Notes: generated by a model from the letters alone, not told the origin. A DNA stretch of 64,000 nucleotides from an uncultured Alphaproteobacteria bacterium (GCA_902518505.1 CABYGG010000001.1:62001-126000), one strand, 5' to 3'; positions 45,868 to 54,107 are shown, counted from the first letter of the stretch. Program-made: numbers and translations.

Positions 45868-46791
45868 TTAAAATTTATCTGAGTCCCACAACCACGCCGC
45901 CCCTCTAACACCGCTGGAGTCACCGTGAGTATTCCGTAAGATCTTATTTCTTATCTTATCACTAAATGTGTATTTAGGAAGTAATTTAGGTATATTGTCA
46001 TAAAGTCTACCAACGTTTGACATACCTCCACCAAAAACTATTACCTCAGGGTCAACGATACCTATCATTACAGATATTAATCTGGCAAAACGATCTTCAT
46101 ATAATTCAAATTCTTTTTTTGCTCTTTCATCTCCATTTGCTTCCAAAGCAACTATTTCCCTTGTTCTCAAACTGGTGCCGTATTTCTCGTTAAATAATTT
46201 TGTAAAACCTATTCCTGATATAAATTGCTCAGCACATAAGGGTCTTTTGCAATTACCTACATTACATTGGACATTAGAATTAATTTCCTCCGCAGTAGGA
46301 TAGGGTAATGGTTGATGTCCCCAATCTCCTGCAATTTGATTAACGCCCTCAATGACTTTCTTTTCATAAACAAATGATCCGCCAAAACCAGATCCAATAA
46401 TTACACCCCAAACTGATTTATAATTTGCCCCAGAGCCATCGATAGCTTCAGATAATGCAAAACAGTTAGCATCATTCATGATTCGAATTTCTCTATTTAA
46501 ACTTTTTTCTAAGTCTTTATGAAATGGTTTGTCATTAATCCATATACAATTAGCATTATTTACTAATCCAGTTTCATATGAAGAAAATCCTGGTATGCAA
46601 ACCCCTACAGAATTTTGTTGATCTGTAAATTTATCAAATTCTGAAACTAAAGATTTTACGGTATTTAAACCACTTTCGTAATTTTTTTCATAAGTAGATC
46701 TTTTTCTCAGAATTTCTTTACCATTTGAGTCTATTAAAATACCCTCAATTTTGGTACCACCGTAATCAATGCCTATTTTAAAATCACTCAT
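45868..46791 (-). CDS. ROK-family sugar kinase (fructokinase/glucokinase type)
   Basis: A 307-residue ROK kinase with the N-terminal ATP loop IDYGGTKIEG (8-17), catalytic region MNDANCFALSEA, GTG-like IIGSGFGGSF, and GDWGHQPLP leading to the zinc site: His159, then Cys176, Cys181 and Cys186, a C-x4-C-x4-C arrangement instead of the usual C-x-C-x4-C. It is nearest to Mak-type fructokinases. Directly upstream of PFK, it probably supplies fructose 6-phosphate (from fructose) or glucose 6-phosphate. It is the first gene of the long minus-strand unit; the promoter region with two 13-base direct repeats lies upstream. Confidence 0.87.
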   Translation of the reverse strand: MSDFKIGIDYGGTKIEGILIDSNGKEILRKRSTYEKNYESGLNTVKSLVSEFDKFTDQQNSVGVCIPGFSSYETGLVNNANCIWINDKPFHKDLEKSLNREIRIMNDANCFALSEAIDGSGANYKSVWGVIIGSGFGGSFVYEKKVIEGVNQIAGDWGHQPLPYPTAEEINSNVQCNVGNCKRPLCAEQFISGIGFTKLFNEKYGTSLRTREIVALEANGDERAKKEFELYEDRFARLISVMIGIVDPEVIVFGGGMSNVGRLYDNIPKLLPKYTFSDKIRNKILRNTHGDSSGVRGAAWLWDSDKF

Positions 46792-46816
46792 TTTTAAATA
46801 GATACCATAAGTTATA

Positions 46817-46851
46817 AAATATATGTATGAAATCTTTTAAATATATGTATG
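46817..46851. repeat. Two 13-bp direct repeats in the ROK kinase / Gfo divergent promoter
   Basis: AAATATATGTATG occurs at 46817-46829 and again exactly at 46839-46851, a period of 22 bases or about two helical turns. It lies in the 91-base gap between two divergently transcribed sugar genes. This looks like a paired operator or an UP-type element for one or both promoters. No other copy was noticed. Confidence 0.5.
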
Positions 46852-46882
46852 GATTTTAGTCAAATAGGTTTAAATTTTTTTT

Positions 46883-47890
46883 ATGAAAAAAAGAATTATT
46901 AATTGGGGCATATTAAGCACTGCTAAAATTGGTTGGGAGCACGTAATACCTGCAATAAAAAAATCTAAAAAAAGTCAGGTTATTGCACTTGCTAGTAGAA
47001 ATTTATCCAGAGCAACGGCTCTTACAAAAAAATTTAAAATACCAAAAAGCTATGGTTCTTATAAAGAGTTATATGAAGATAAAGATGTAGATATAATTTA
47101 TAACCCTCTTCCTAACCACTTACATATAAAATCAAGTATTGAGGCATGTAAAAATAAAAAAAATCTCCTATTAGAGAAACCATTATCTTTAAAATCAAAA
47201 GATATAGATCCATTAATAAAAATTGCCTCACAAAATAAAGTTATTGTTAAAGAAGCATTTATGGTCAGGCATCATCCTCAATGGCGATGGGTTAAAGAAT
47301 ATATAAAATCAGGTAAGATCGGATCAATATCAAGTATATCAACAGTGTTTTCATACAATAATAAAAATCCAAAAAATATCAGAAATATCAAAAAATTTGG
47401 TGGAGGGGCCATCTATGACATTGGATGTTATCCGACTGTCATATCAAGATTTCTATTAGATAAAGAACCAAAAAGAGTTATTGCAACTTCTAAAAATGAT
47501 AAAAAATTTAAAACAGATATTTTATCATCAGCATTGTTAGATTTTGGAGATACTTTCTCAACCTTTACAGTTGCTACACAAAGCACATATTCACAACAAG
47601 TAGTAATTCTTGGCACAAAAAAAACAGTTGTTATTGAAAATCCTTTCAATGCAATTGCGAATAAACCAACTACAGTTGTTATCTACAATGGAAAATCAAT
47701 CTATCGAAAAGACAATACAATAAAAGTATTTCCAGCGGCTGATCAATATGAGCATCAAGTTACAAAATTTTCTAATGAGTTAATTTATAAAACTAAAATA
47801 GATTATGGATTATTAGATGCAAAAAAAAATATGAAGGTATTAGATGCAATTTTTATATCTATTAAGAAAAAAAAGTGGATTAAAATTTAA
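46883..47890 (+). CDS. Gfo/Idh/MocA family oxidoreductase
   Basis: A 335-residue NAD(P)-dependent oxidoreductase. The N-terminal Rossmann domain has WGILSTAKIGWEHVIPAI and the conserved LLEKPLSLK, with the catalytic-type Lys in EKP; the C-terminal beta-sheet domain follows, with GGGAIYDIGCYP, where D and H-equivalent residues normally contact substrate. The family includes glucose-fructose oxidoreductase, inositol and xylose dehydrogenases, so it should oxidise a sugar or sugar derivative. The substrate cannot be read from sequence. It is divergent from the ROK kinase operon and stands alone on the plus strand. No signal peptide, so cytosolic. Confidence 0.88.
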   Translation: MKKRIINWGILSTAKIGWEHVIPAIKKSKKSQVIALASRNLSRATALTKKFKIPKSYGSYKELYEDKDVDIIYNPLPNHLHIKSSIEACKNKKNLLLEKPLSLKSKDIDPLIKIASQNKVIVKEAFMVRHHPQWRWVKEYIKSGKIGSISSISTVFSYNNKNPKNIRNIKKFGGGAIYDIGCYPTVISRFLLDKEPKRVIATSKNDKKFKTDILSSALLDFGDTFSTFTVATQSTYSQQVVILGTKKTVVIENPFNAIANKPTTVVIYNGKSIYRKDNTIKVFPAADQYEHQVTKFSNELIYKTKIDYGLLDAKKNMKVLDAIFISIKKKKWIKI

Positions 47891-47923
47891 TTTATTAGTG
47901 AGATAATAAAAAATTTAAATTCA

Positions 47924-48949
47924 TCAATGGGCACTAGAAGGAGCCCATATATTTATATCACCCTCTTTTGCCGCTTTATTTATTTCTTTTATTTCTTTTT
48001 TTGAAAATTTTAAATTATCAAGTGCAGCTAAGTTTTCTTTAAGCTGTTTTACGTTTCTAGCTCCAATTAAAGCAGAAGTTATTGCACGATTATTTAATAC
48101 CCATGCTATAGCCATTTGGGATAAAGATTGATTTCTTCTTTTTGCAATTTTATTGAGTTCATTAATAATTTTAGTATTTTTTTTCGTTATTAAATCTTTG
48201 CTGAAAGAGCTATTTTCATTAACCCTTGAAACTTTGGGAATTCCTTTCAAATATTTATTAGATAAAAAACCTTGGGCTAGTGGAGAAAAGGCGATACAAC
48301 CAACTCCTTTTTTTATAAGAGTTCTTGTTAAATCTTTTTCAATCCATCTATTGATTAATGAATAAGAAGGTTGATGAATTAATAATTTGATTCCTTTGCT
48401 CTTTAAAATTGAAATCATTTTATTTGTCTTGTTGGAGGAGTAAGAAGAGACACCAATATACAGGGCCTTACCAGCTTTATAGATACTTTCTAAAGCATCA
48501 GCTGTTTCCTCAAGAGGTGTATTTGGATCAAAACGATGAGAATAAAATATATCTACATAATCCAGTTTCATCCTCTTTAAACTTTGATCGCAACTAGCAA
48601 TTACATGTTTTTTTGAACCCCATTCACCATAGGGTCCATCCCACATATCGTAACCTGCTTTAGACGATATAATTAACTCATCACGGTATTTTCCAAGATC
48701 ACTTTTCATGACTTTTCCAAAATTAGACTCAGCACTGCCATAAGGTGGTCCATAATTATTTGCTAAATCAAAATGAGTAATTCCTGCATCAAAAGACTCA
48801 AAAAGAATTTTTTTAGACTCTGATGCCATTCCATTGCCACCAAAGTTATGCCATAACCCAATTGACAAGACAGGTAGTTTTAAACCACTATCACCACAGT
48901 TTCTATAATGCATTTTTTGATAGCGATTTTTGTCTGAAATATATGGCAT
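47924..48949 (-). CDS. Aldo/keto reductase (YghZ-like)
   Basis: A 341-residue AKR with HFDLANNYGPP (Asp61, Tyr66), SSKAGYDMW (Lys) and DYVDIFYSHRFDPNTPLEET, then CIAFSPLAQGFLS and the NADP-binding end TSALIGARNVKQLKENL. The pattern and the long N-terminal region (about 30 residues) fit the YghZ/L-glyceraldehyde 3-phosphate reductase branch. It would reduce a sugar aldehyde or detoxify glyceraldehyde-type products. ATG at 48949 lies two bases after the rbsK stop, so it is in the fucU-rbsK-AKR operon. Confidence 0.9.
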   Translation of the reverse strand: MPYISDKNRYQKMHYRNCGDSGLKLPVLSIGLWHNFGGNGMASESKKILFESFDAGITHFDLANNYGPPYGSAESNFGKVMKSDLGKYRDELIISSKAGYDMWDGPYGEWGSKKHVIASCDQSLKRMKLDYVDIFYSHRFDPNTPLEETADALESIYKAGKALYIGVSSYSSNKTNKMISILKSKGIKLLIHQPSYSLINRWIEKDLTRTLIKKGVGCIAFSPLAQGFLSNKYLKGIPKVSRVNENSSFSKDLITKKNTKIINELNKIAKRRNQSLSQMAIAWVLNNRAITSALIGARNVKQLKENLAALDNLKFSKKEIKEINKAAKEGDINIWAPSSAH

Positions 48950-48951
48950 TT

Positions 48952-49857
48952 TTAGAGTAATTCCTCTTTGTATGGCATTGAATTTGCTGCTCCCTCCCTT
49001 GTAACAGAAACACCTGCCACAAGATTAGCAAACTCAATAGCTTCTTTGAAGTTTTTATTTTGTGAGATTGCCACACTTAGAGCCCCATTAAAAGCATCTC
49101 CCGCACCTGTTGTGTCAACTACTGGTTTTTTTAGATTTGAAGCAGGTACTATAAACTCCTCTTTATTGTTTTTAAAATAACAACCATTTTCTCCAAGTGT
49201 AATAATTATATTCTTTAACCCTTTATCTAAAAAAAAATTTCCTGCTTTTTTACAGTCTTCCTCATTTTTAATTGATTGACCAAAATAAAAACTTGCTTCC
49301 GTTTCATTGGGGGTAAAAAAATCAAAATATTGAAAGTTATCATCAGTTATTTCACTGGCGGGTGCTGGATTTAGAATTGTCGTACAATTAAAATTTTTCG
49401 CTTTTTTTAGAGCATAGAGGGTTACCTTTTTTGGTGTCTCTAACTGAGTTAAAAAAACATCAGAAGACTCAATTATATTTAACTTTGAGTCGATTAACTT
49501 TTCATCGATTGTACCAGCAGCTCCTGGAACAACATTTATTGCATTTTGCCCAGTTTTTTCATTAATCAATATACCTGCAGCCCCAGTTGATTCATTTTCA
49601 GAAATAACCAAACCATCATAATTTATTTTATCTCTTTCGTATAAAGAGATTGCAAGATCTGCATAGCTATCTTTACCTACTTTACTTATAAATGATACAT
49701 TACCTCCGGCTCTTGCTGCTGCTATTGCTTGGTTAGATCCTTTACCACCTGGCCCGATGATGTATTTTTTTCCTAATATGGTTTGACCTGGTATTGGAAT
49801 ATCATTTGCAAAAAAACATAGATCTGCAACAAATATCCCAAATACACAAATACTCAC
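48952..49857 (-). CDS. rbsK: Ribokinase
   Basis: A 301-residue PfkB-family kinase with GGKGSNQAIAAARAGG (ribokinase substrate signature) near 38-53, TLGENGCYF, and the DTTGAGDAFNGAL motif with catalytic Asp. ATP donates phosphate to ribose to give ribose 5-phosphate, entering the pentose phosphate pathway. It may also accept 2-deoxyribose. The GTG start overlaps the TGA of the FucU/RbsD-type gene by four bases, as in rbsD-rbsK pairs, which strengthens the ribokinase call. The FrcBCA importer downstream could supply ribose. The AKR gene follows after two bases. Confidence 0.92.
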   Translation of the reverse strand: MSICVFGIFVADLCFFANDIPIPGQTILGKKYIIGPGGKGSNQAIAAARAGGNVSFISKVGKDSYADLAISLYERDKINYDGLVISENESTGAAGILINEKTGQNAINVVPGAAGTIDEKLIDSKLNIIESSDVFLTQLETPKKVTLYALKKAKNFNCTTILNPAPASEITDDNFQYFDFFTPNETEASFYFGQSIKNEEDCKKAGNFFLDKGLKNIIITLGENGCYFKNNKEEFIVPASNLKKPVVDTTGAGDAFNGALSVAISQNKNFKEAIEFANLVAGVSVTREGAANSMPYKEELL

Positions 49858-50312
49858 TTATCTAGTACCCAAACAGTACCATCAGGTTTAACAACTCCTT
49901 TAGTTAAGATAAAGCATCCAAATGGTCTAGTTTCGTTTGTTGTTATTATGGCAAATGCCTTTTTGGCTTCATCATAAAATTTAAACCTTTCAATGGATGA
50001 AATTTTCCAATGCTCTCCTGAGATTTTCTTAGTTATGTCAATTATTTCTTGATGAACTTCATTTAATTGATCTGGATTTCCATCAATTTCCATCCTTTGA
50101 ATAGGAGAGTCGACAAAGCTATCTAGAGGAAATAAGGAGAGTATAGCCTCTGCAGCTCTTGCAGCATTTACGCCATCAATACGATGAACTCTGGAGTTCA
50201 TCGAATAGGCGGGAAAATTTGAGTCACATAAAATTAATTTATCTCCATGTCCCATCGCTCTTAAAGTATGCAAAACCTCTGGACTAAGAATAGGATCAAT
50301 TTTAATAAGCAT
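49854..50312 (-). CDS. RbsD/FucU-family sugar mutarotase
   Basis: A 152-residue RbsD/FucU protein: the LSPEVLHTLRAMGHGDKLILCDSNFPA N terminus with the conserved His and Asp of the family, and AFAIITTNETRPFGCFILTKGVV near the C terminus. RbsD interconverts pyranose and furanose forms of ribose; FucU acts on fucose. The length and the GHGDKLILCDSNFPA stretch are closer to FucU, but the coupled ribokinase points to ribose. The pair may process any sugar entering through the island's importer. First gene of a small operon; 39 bases separate it from the 2-hydroxyacid dehydrogenase stop. Confidence 0.86.
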   Translation of the reverse strand: MLIKIDPILSPEVLHTLRAMGHGDKLILCDSNFPAYSMNSRVHRIDGVNAARAAEAILSLFPLDSFVDSPIQRMEIDGNPDQLNEVHQEIIDITKKISGEHWKISSIERFKFYDEAKKAFAIITTNETRPFGCFILTKGVVKPDGTVWVLDK

Positions 50313-50351
50313 ATAACATAGAACTAAATTAATTCGTTAAATTCAACTTAA

Positions 50352-51368
50352 TTAATTAATCTTTACTGGTTTTGATCTTAGTTTTCCGACAGTCTCTAGC
50401 TCTGCTTTTCTACATAACTTTGGAGGGAGACCTTTGTTTATTAGTTTTAAATCTTCAAACACTATTTCGCCCATTTCATAAAACACAGACTTTAGAGCTC
50501 CCGCTCTGTGTGCTGAGAAAAGAATATTTTTAGACTTACGTATGGGATCATTTTTTTCTACTGGCTCCTCAGGAAATACATCTGTTGCAACTTTTATATT
50601 TCTTTTTTTTGAAATTTTTAGTAGGTCTTTAAAATTCACTACATTAGCCCTACTTAGAATTATTAAACAAGAATTTTGTTTCATCAGATTAAGTAGCTTT
50701 TTATCAATCATGTGTTTGTTTTTTGTTGTGATAGAACTAAGAACATATATCACATCTGATTTTTTGAATATTTCATTAAGAGAATTAATTTTACAATTAT
50801 TATCCTCAAGCAACTTGCTTGGAAGCCAAGGGTCGTATGCAAGAAAATTATTTGTGAAAGGCTCTAACAAGGGTTTTAACTTTTTGGCCAGATCTCCAAA
50901 ACCAATAAAACTGACAGTGTTATTCTGCAATAAACTAGAATTCATATTACTTTCCAATCCATATTTTTCTTTATTATTAATAAAATCTATATGTGATTGA
51001 TGAATTTCCCTCTTGAGAGACAAAGTAAAACCAACTGCAATTTCAGCAACTGTTTGAGCAAAAACAGGAGCAGTGGATAGAACATAGATACCATTTCTAA
51101 AACAATACTCATAATCCATATTGTCCATGAAGTTGCTCTCAACATTGAATATAGCTTTAAGTTTTGCTGCCTTTTTTAAAATTGAATTTGGAAGGTCAGG
51201 TTGTCCAATTATAAAATCTGCTTTTGATATATTGTTTTGATAAAATTTTTTTTTATTTTTTATTGGTGCATCAATAAGTTTGAAATTTTTTTTTAAATAA
51301 ACAAGCTTATCTTTAGAGAAAATAAGATCCATTTGTCTTGGAAAAGGATCAACAATTATTGTTTTCAT
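50352..51368 (-). CDS. D-isomer-specific 2-hydroxyacid dehydrogenase
   Basis: A 338-residue NAD(P)-dependent dehydrogenase with nucleotide motif SFIGFGDLAKKL, then substrate-domain return with catalytic Arg in SRANVVNF, Glu in FPEEPVEKND and His in FSAHRAGAL. The family reduces glyoxylate, hydroxypyruvate or sugar-derived 2-keto acids. It is divergent from the D-lyxose isomerase gene with only 46 bases between. Its start shows a TATAAT at 51380-51375 exactly six bases before ATG, suggesting a leaderless transcript. The likely role is handling a 2-keto or 2-hydroxy acid from sugar breakdown; the substrate is not deducible. Confidence 0.88.
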   Translation of the reverse strand: MKTIIVDPFPRQMDLIFSKDKLVYLKKNFKLIDAPIKNKKKFYQNNISKADFIIGQPDLPNSILKKAAKLKAIFNVESNFMDNMDYEYCFRNGIYVLSTAPVFAQTVAEIAVGFTLSLKREIHQSHIDFINNKEKYGLESNMNSSLLQNNTVSFIGFGDLAKKLKPLLEPFTNNFLAYDPWLPSKLLEDNNCKINSLNEIFKKSDVIYVLSSITTKNKHMIDKKLLNLMKQNSCLIILSRANVVNFKDLLKISKKRNIKVATDVFPEEPVEKNDPIRKSKNILFSAHRAGALKSVFYEMGEIVFEDLKLINKGLPPKLCRKAELETVGKLRSKPVKIN

Positions 51369-51374
51369 TACTTG

Positions 51375-51380
51375 ATTATA
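51375..51380 (-). promoter_or_regulatory. -10 element; candidate leaderless start of the dehydrogenase gene
   Basis: On the minus strand TATAAT is followed by six bases (CAAGTA) and the ATG at 51368, placing the predicted transcription start at or next to the ATG. A weak -35 (TTATCA) lies 17 bases upstream at 51403-51398. The motif is part of TTGATTATATCAA, a near-palindrome at 51372-51384. Confidence 0.5.
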
Positions 51381-51414
51381 TCAATTATTTATTTTTTTGA
51401 TAATCTAAGTTGAA

Positions 51415-52080
51415 ATGAAAAGATCTGAAATAAATGCTGCAATATCTGAAGCTAAAGATATGATCGATAGATATTCGTGGGTTCTACCTAAATGGGGCTA
51501 TTGGTCTAAAGAAGAGTACAACAATAATCCTAACTTAAAAAATTATTTAAAAAATCATCAAATGGGCTGGGATGTTACTGATTTTGGTAAAGGCGAATTT
51601 GAAAAAAAAGGTATCACCTTGTTTTGTATAAGGAATGGAATACAGGGTAACAATGATGACAAACCCTATGCAGAAAAGTTATTATTTATGAGAGAGGGCC
51701 AAGAAATTCCTTTTCATAGCCATAAAGTAAAACTGGAAGATATAATTAATCGGGGAGGTGGGGAATTAGTGATTGAATTTTTAGAAGTTGACTCAAATCA
51801 AATTGAATTAAGCTCTAAAATTGATGTTCTTGTTGATGGTGAAATAGTTTCCATTGCACCAAGAGAACCATTGATTTTAAAAAGAGGCCAGAGCGTCACT
51901 GTTGAAAGAAACATATATCATAAATTTTACTCAGCTGAGGGTTCAGGAATGGTTATGGCAGGAGAGGTTTCTCAAGTCAACGATGATAATAAAGATAATT
52001 ATTTTTTAGAAAGTGTGGGAAGGTTCACTGAAATTGAAGAAGATGAAGTTGCGATACATCCTCTCTGGAATGAAATATAA
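51415..52080 (+). CDS. D-lyxose ketol-isomerase family cupin
   Basis: A 221-residue cupin matching the D-lyxose isomerase family. The metal site reads PFHSHKVKLEDIINRGGG, with His101, His103 and Glu108, plus His169 in NIYHKFYSA; these correspond to the four manganese ligands of the E. coli enzyme. It interconverts D-lyxose and D-xylulose, and relatives act also on D-mannose and fructose. It begins 31 bases after the shared palindrome/promoter region and overlaps the PfkB kinase gene by one base (TAATG), so the isomerised sugar is probably phosphorylated by that kinase. Confidence 0.85.
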   Translation: MKRSEINAAISEAKDMIDRYSWVLPKWGYWSKEEYNNNPNLKNYLKNHQMGWDVTDFGKGEFEKKGITLFCIRNGIQGNNDDKPYAEKLLFMREGQEIPFHSHKVKLEDIINRGGGELVIEFLEVDSNQIELSSKIDVLVDGEIVSIAPREPLILKRGQSVTVERNIYHKFYSAEGSGMVMAGEVSQVNDDNKDNYFLESVGRFTEIEEDEVAIHPLWNEI

Positions 52081-53060
52081 TGCAAAGAGGTATAATTGGC
52101 CTTGGAATGTGGTGTGTAGATACCACATACAAAATAGATAATTTACCTGATAGAGGTAAATTAGAAGCAATTTCTAATACTTTTCAATGCGTAGGTGGAG
52201 GTCCATCAAATGTTTTGACAGATTTAAATTCTTTAGGATTTAAACATCCAATGTACGCAATGGGATCAATTGGACTTGATACAGATGCATCAATTATAAA
52301 AAAACATTGTAGAGAAAATAAAATAGAGACTAAATATTTAATTGTATCAAATCAAATTTCTACTTCTCATACCGTTTGTATGTTTGAAAAACAAAAAGAA
52401 AGAACTTTTTTATATTATCCAGGGGCAAACAGCTTACTTGATAAAAAACATTTTAAAATTAATCAATTAAAAATTTCACCTAAAGTTCTTTATGTCGGAT
52501 ATATTACACTATTAGGAAAATTGGACAAATTTGATGTTGACAAAAAAACTCGTTTATCAAAAGTTTTAAAAAAAGCTAAAAGTAAAAATGTGATAACAGT
52601 TTTAGATTTAGTTTCAAATAAACACCCTAAATATAAAAATATTATTGAAAGCTCATTGCCATTCACCGATTATTTGCTTTTGAATGAAATTGAAGCAGAG
52701 ATACTATTTAATAAAAAAATTTACGACTTCAATAAAAAAAATCTTAATCAAAAAATCTTAATCAAGTTAATCAGTAAAGTTTTCAAAAAGGGTATTATTA
52801 GAGGAGTTGTTATTCATAGTCCAACTGAGTCGCTCTATTTTGATAGATCAAAAAAAATTTACACTAAATCAAAGGTTTTACCAAAAAGCAGGGTAATAAA
52901 TTCAGTTGGAGCTGGAGATGCTTTTTGTGCAGCGTTTATATTTGGAATACATGAAAATTGGGACATAAAAAAAACTCTCAAAAAGGCTCATGCAGCTGGA
53001 ACATCTATGATGAAAGTTAATGCCTCTTCTGGAAATTTACCCAATATATCTAAATTATAA
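52080..53060 (+). CDS. PfkB-family carbohydrate kinase
   Basis: A 326-residue ribokinase-like kinase: FQCVGGGPSNVLTDLNSLG near the N terminus (substrate loop), the ATP region VVIHSPTESLYF and the catalytic NSVGAGDAFCAAFIFG with Asp in GAGD. The family member is not ribokinase (the GGKGSN motif is GGGPSN here). Coupled to the lyxose-isomerase gene, it probably phosphorylates the ketose product (xylulose or fructose-like), but substrate specificity cannot be read. It converges with the aldolase-like gene, overlapping it by six bases. Confidence 0.85.
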   Translation: MQRGIIGLGMWCVDTTYKIDNLPDRGKLEAISNTFQCVGGGPSNVLTDLNSLGFKHPMYAMGSIGLDTDASIIKKHCRENKIETKYLIVSNQISTSHTVCMFEKQKERTFLYYPGANSLLDKKHFKINQLKISPKVLYVGYITLLGKLDKFDVDKKTRLSKVLKKAKSKNVITVLDLVSNKHPKYKNIIESSLPFTDYLLLNEIEAEILFNKKIYDFNKKNLNQKILIKLISKVFKKGIIRGVVIHSPTESLYFDRSKKIYTKSKVLPKSRVINSVGAGDAFCAAFIFGIHENWDIKKTLKKAHAAGTSMMKVNASSGNLPNISKL

Positions 53061-54047
53061 TTTTAAAACTTTTTCAGTGACCTCAAGGTCTTTTAAAAGT
53101 TTCCTGTCGGGTATGAGTTTATTTTTCTTTAATTCAGAATGGTAAAGTTTTACAGCATCCTTAGGTTTAATGTTACTTTCAACAACTTCTCTCATAATTT
53201 TTACTAATAAGATAGGATCTTCAGCTAAGTTAATTTTTCTCCCAAACAAAGCTACTTTTGCACCATATTGACTGGCTTTTTTAATTAATTCAAAACAATC
53301 TCTTGTCGTGCCCTTGCTACCCCCAAGAATACCAACAATAAGATTTTCAGGATCGAAGCTGGCTAGCTCCTCCATTGCTTTTGGACCATTGTAAGCTATT
53401 TTCAAAAAAAGAGGTCTCTCATCCTTAGTCTGCCCGGCTATTGCTTTTATAATGCAATCGTTAATGTAATCACCCATTTGTCGTATGTTCATATTTAGAT
53501 CAATCGGGGAATTAAATACTTCTAAAAAATGTTTAAATTTATATTTAGAAGCCTCAATTCTATATTCTTTATAGGCATTTAACATTGCAAGGTCATAGTC
53601 AACATTATTAGAAAATGTTATAGAAAATAAACCAAGGTTAACTAATTTACTTACTTTGTTCATTTGAGCAGACCGAAAAGGTCTAGGATTAGTTTTTCTA
53701 TAATTTCCATTTCTCATCAGCCAGATATCAGTCGTATCATTCATTCTAATAGCAGGTGTAATACTTGAATTTTTAAATAAATTTCTTTTTACAAGATCTT
53801 CACCAACTGATGCAGACATCAGCATAATATCTACTAAATTAGATTTAGTCATCGATATCATTGCATTTTTGTAATCTACTAGGTTTTGATATCCTTTTAG
53901 TACTTTTCCATTTTCATTTCTTTTTGATCCAGGTGTTGTGATGCCCATTGCTAGATCGCCATCTTTAGCATCTGCTATAATGAAGTCTCTTGGAGAATAT
54001 TTATTATTTTTTATTTTAAGAATTTTTTTATCTAAAGACTTATTCAT
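53055..54047 (-). CDS. Class I aldolase-like protein (DeoC/LacD/FbaB-fold), uncharacterised
   Basis: A 330-residue TIM-barrel-type protein. It shows DFIIADAKDGDLAMG near residue 21, FLEVF strands near 174, a FLKIAYNG segment with Lys216 as the candidate Schiff-base residue, then LIVGILGGSKGTTRD (242-250) and VALFGRKINLAED, a phosphate-binding end like DeoC/FbaB aldolases. I cannot name substrate or product. It probably cleaves a sugar phosphate to DHAP or pyruvate plus an aldehyde. It faces the PfkB kinase tail-to-tail and is divergent from xylB with 60 bases between; TATAAT lies six bases before its ATG. Confidence 0.7.
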   Translation of the reverse strand: MNKSLDKKILKIKNNKYSPRDFIIADAKDGDLAMGITTPGSKRNENGKVLKGYQNLVDYKNAMISMTKSNLVDIMLMSASVGEDLVKRNLFKNSSITPAIRMNDTTDIWLMRNGNYRKTNPRPFRSAQMNKVSKLVNLGLFSITFSNNVDYDLAMLNAYKEYRIEASKYKFKHFLEVFNSPIDLNMNIRQMGDYINDCIIKAIAGQTKDERPLFLKIAYNGPKAMEELASFDPENLIVGILGGSKGTTRDCFELIKKASQYGAKVALFGRKINLAEDPILLVKIMREVVESNIKPKDAVKLYHSELKKNKLIPDRKLLKDLEVTEKVLKL

Positions 54048-54053
54048 GATTTG

Positions 54054-54059
54054 ATTATA
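54054..54059 (-). promoter_or_regulatory. -10 element; candidate leaderless start of the aldolase-like gene
   Basis: Minus-strand TATAAT followed by CAAATC and ATG at 54047, the same six-base spacing as for the dehydrogenase gene at 51368. It lies in TTGATTATACTCAA (54051-54064), almost identical to the site at 51372-51384. No good -35 hexamer is visible. Confidence 0.48.
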
Positions 54060-54095
54060 CTCAATTCTAAAAATAGAAAATAGTTTTATTCTCTA

Positions 54096-54101
54096 TATAA
54101 T
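54096..54101 (+). promoter_or_regulatory. -10 element; candidate leaderless start of xylB
   Basis: TATAAT at 54096-54101, then ATAAAA and the ATG at 54108: again exactly six bases, so transcription should start at the ATG. There is no ribosome-binding site before xylB, which fits. No -35 consensus is seen at 16-18 bases. Confidence 0.48.
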
Positions 54102-54107
54102 ATAAAA

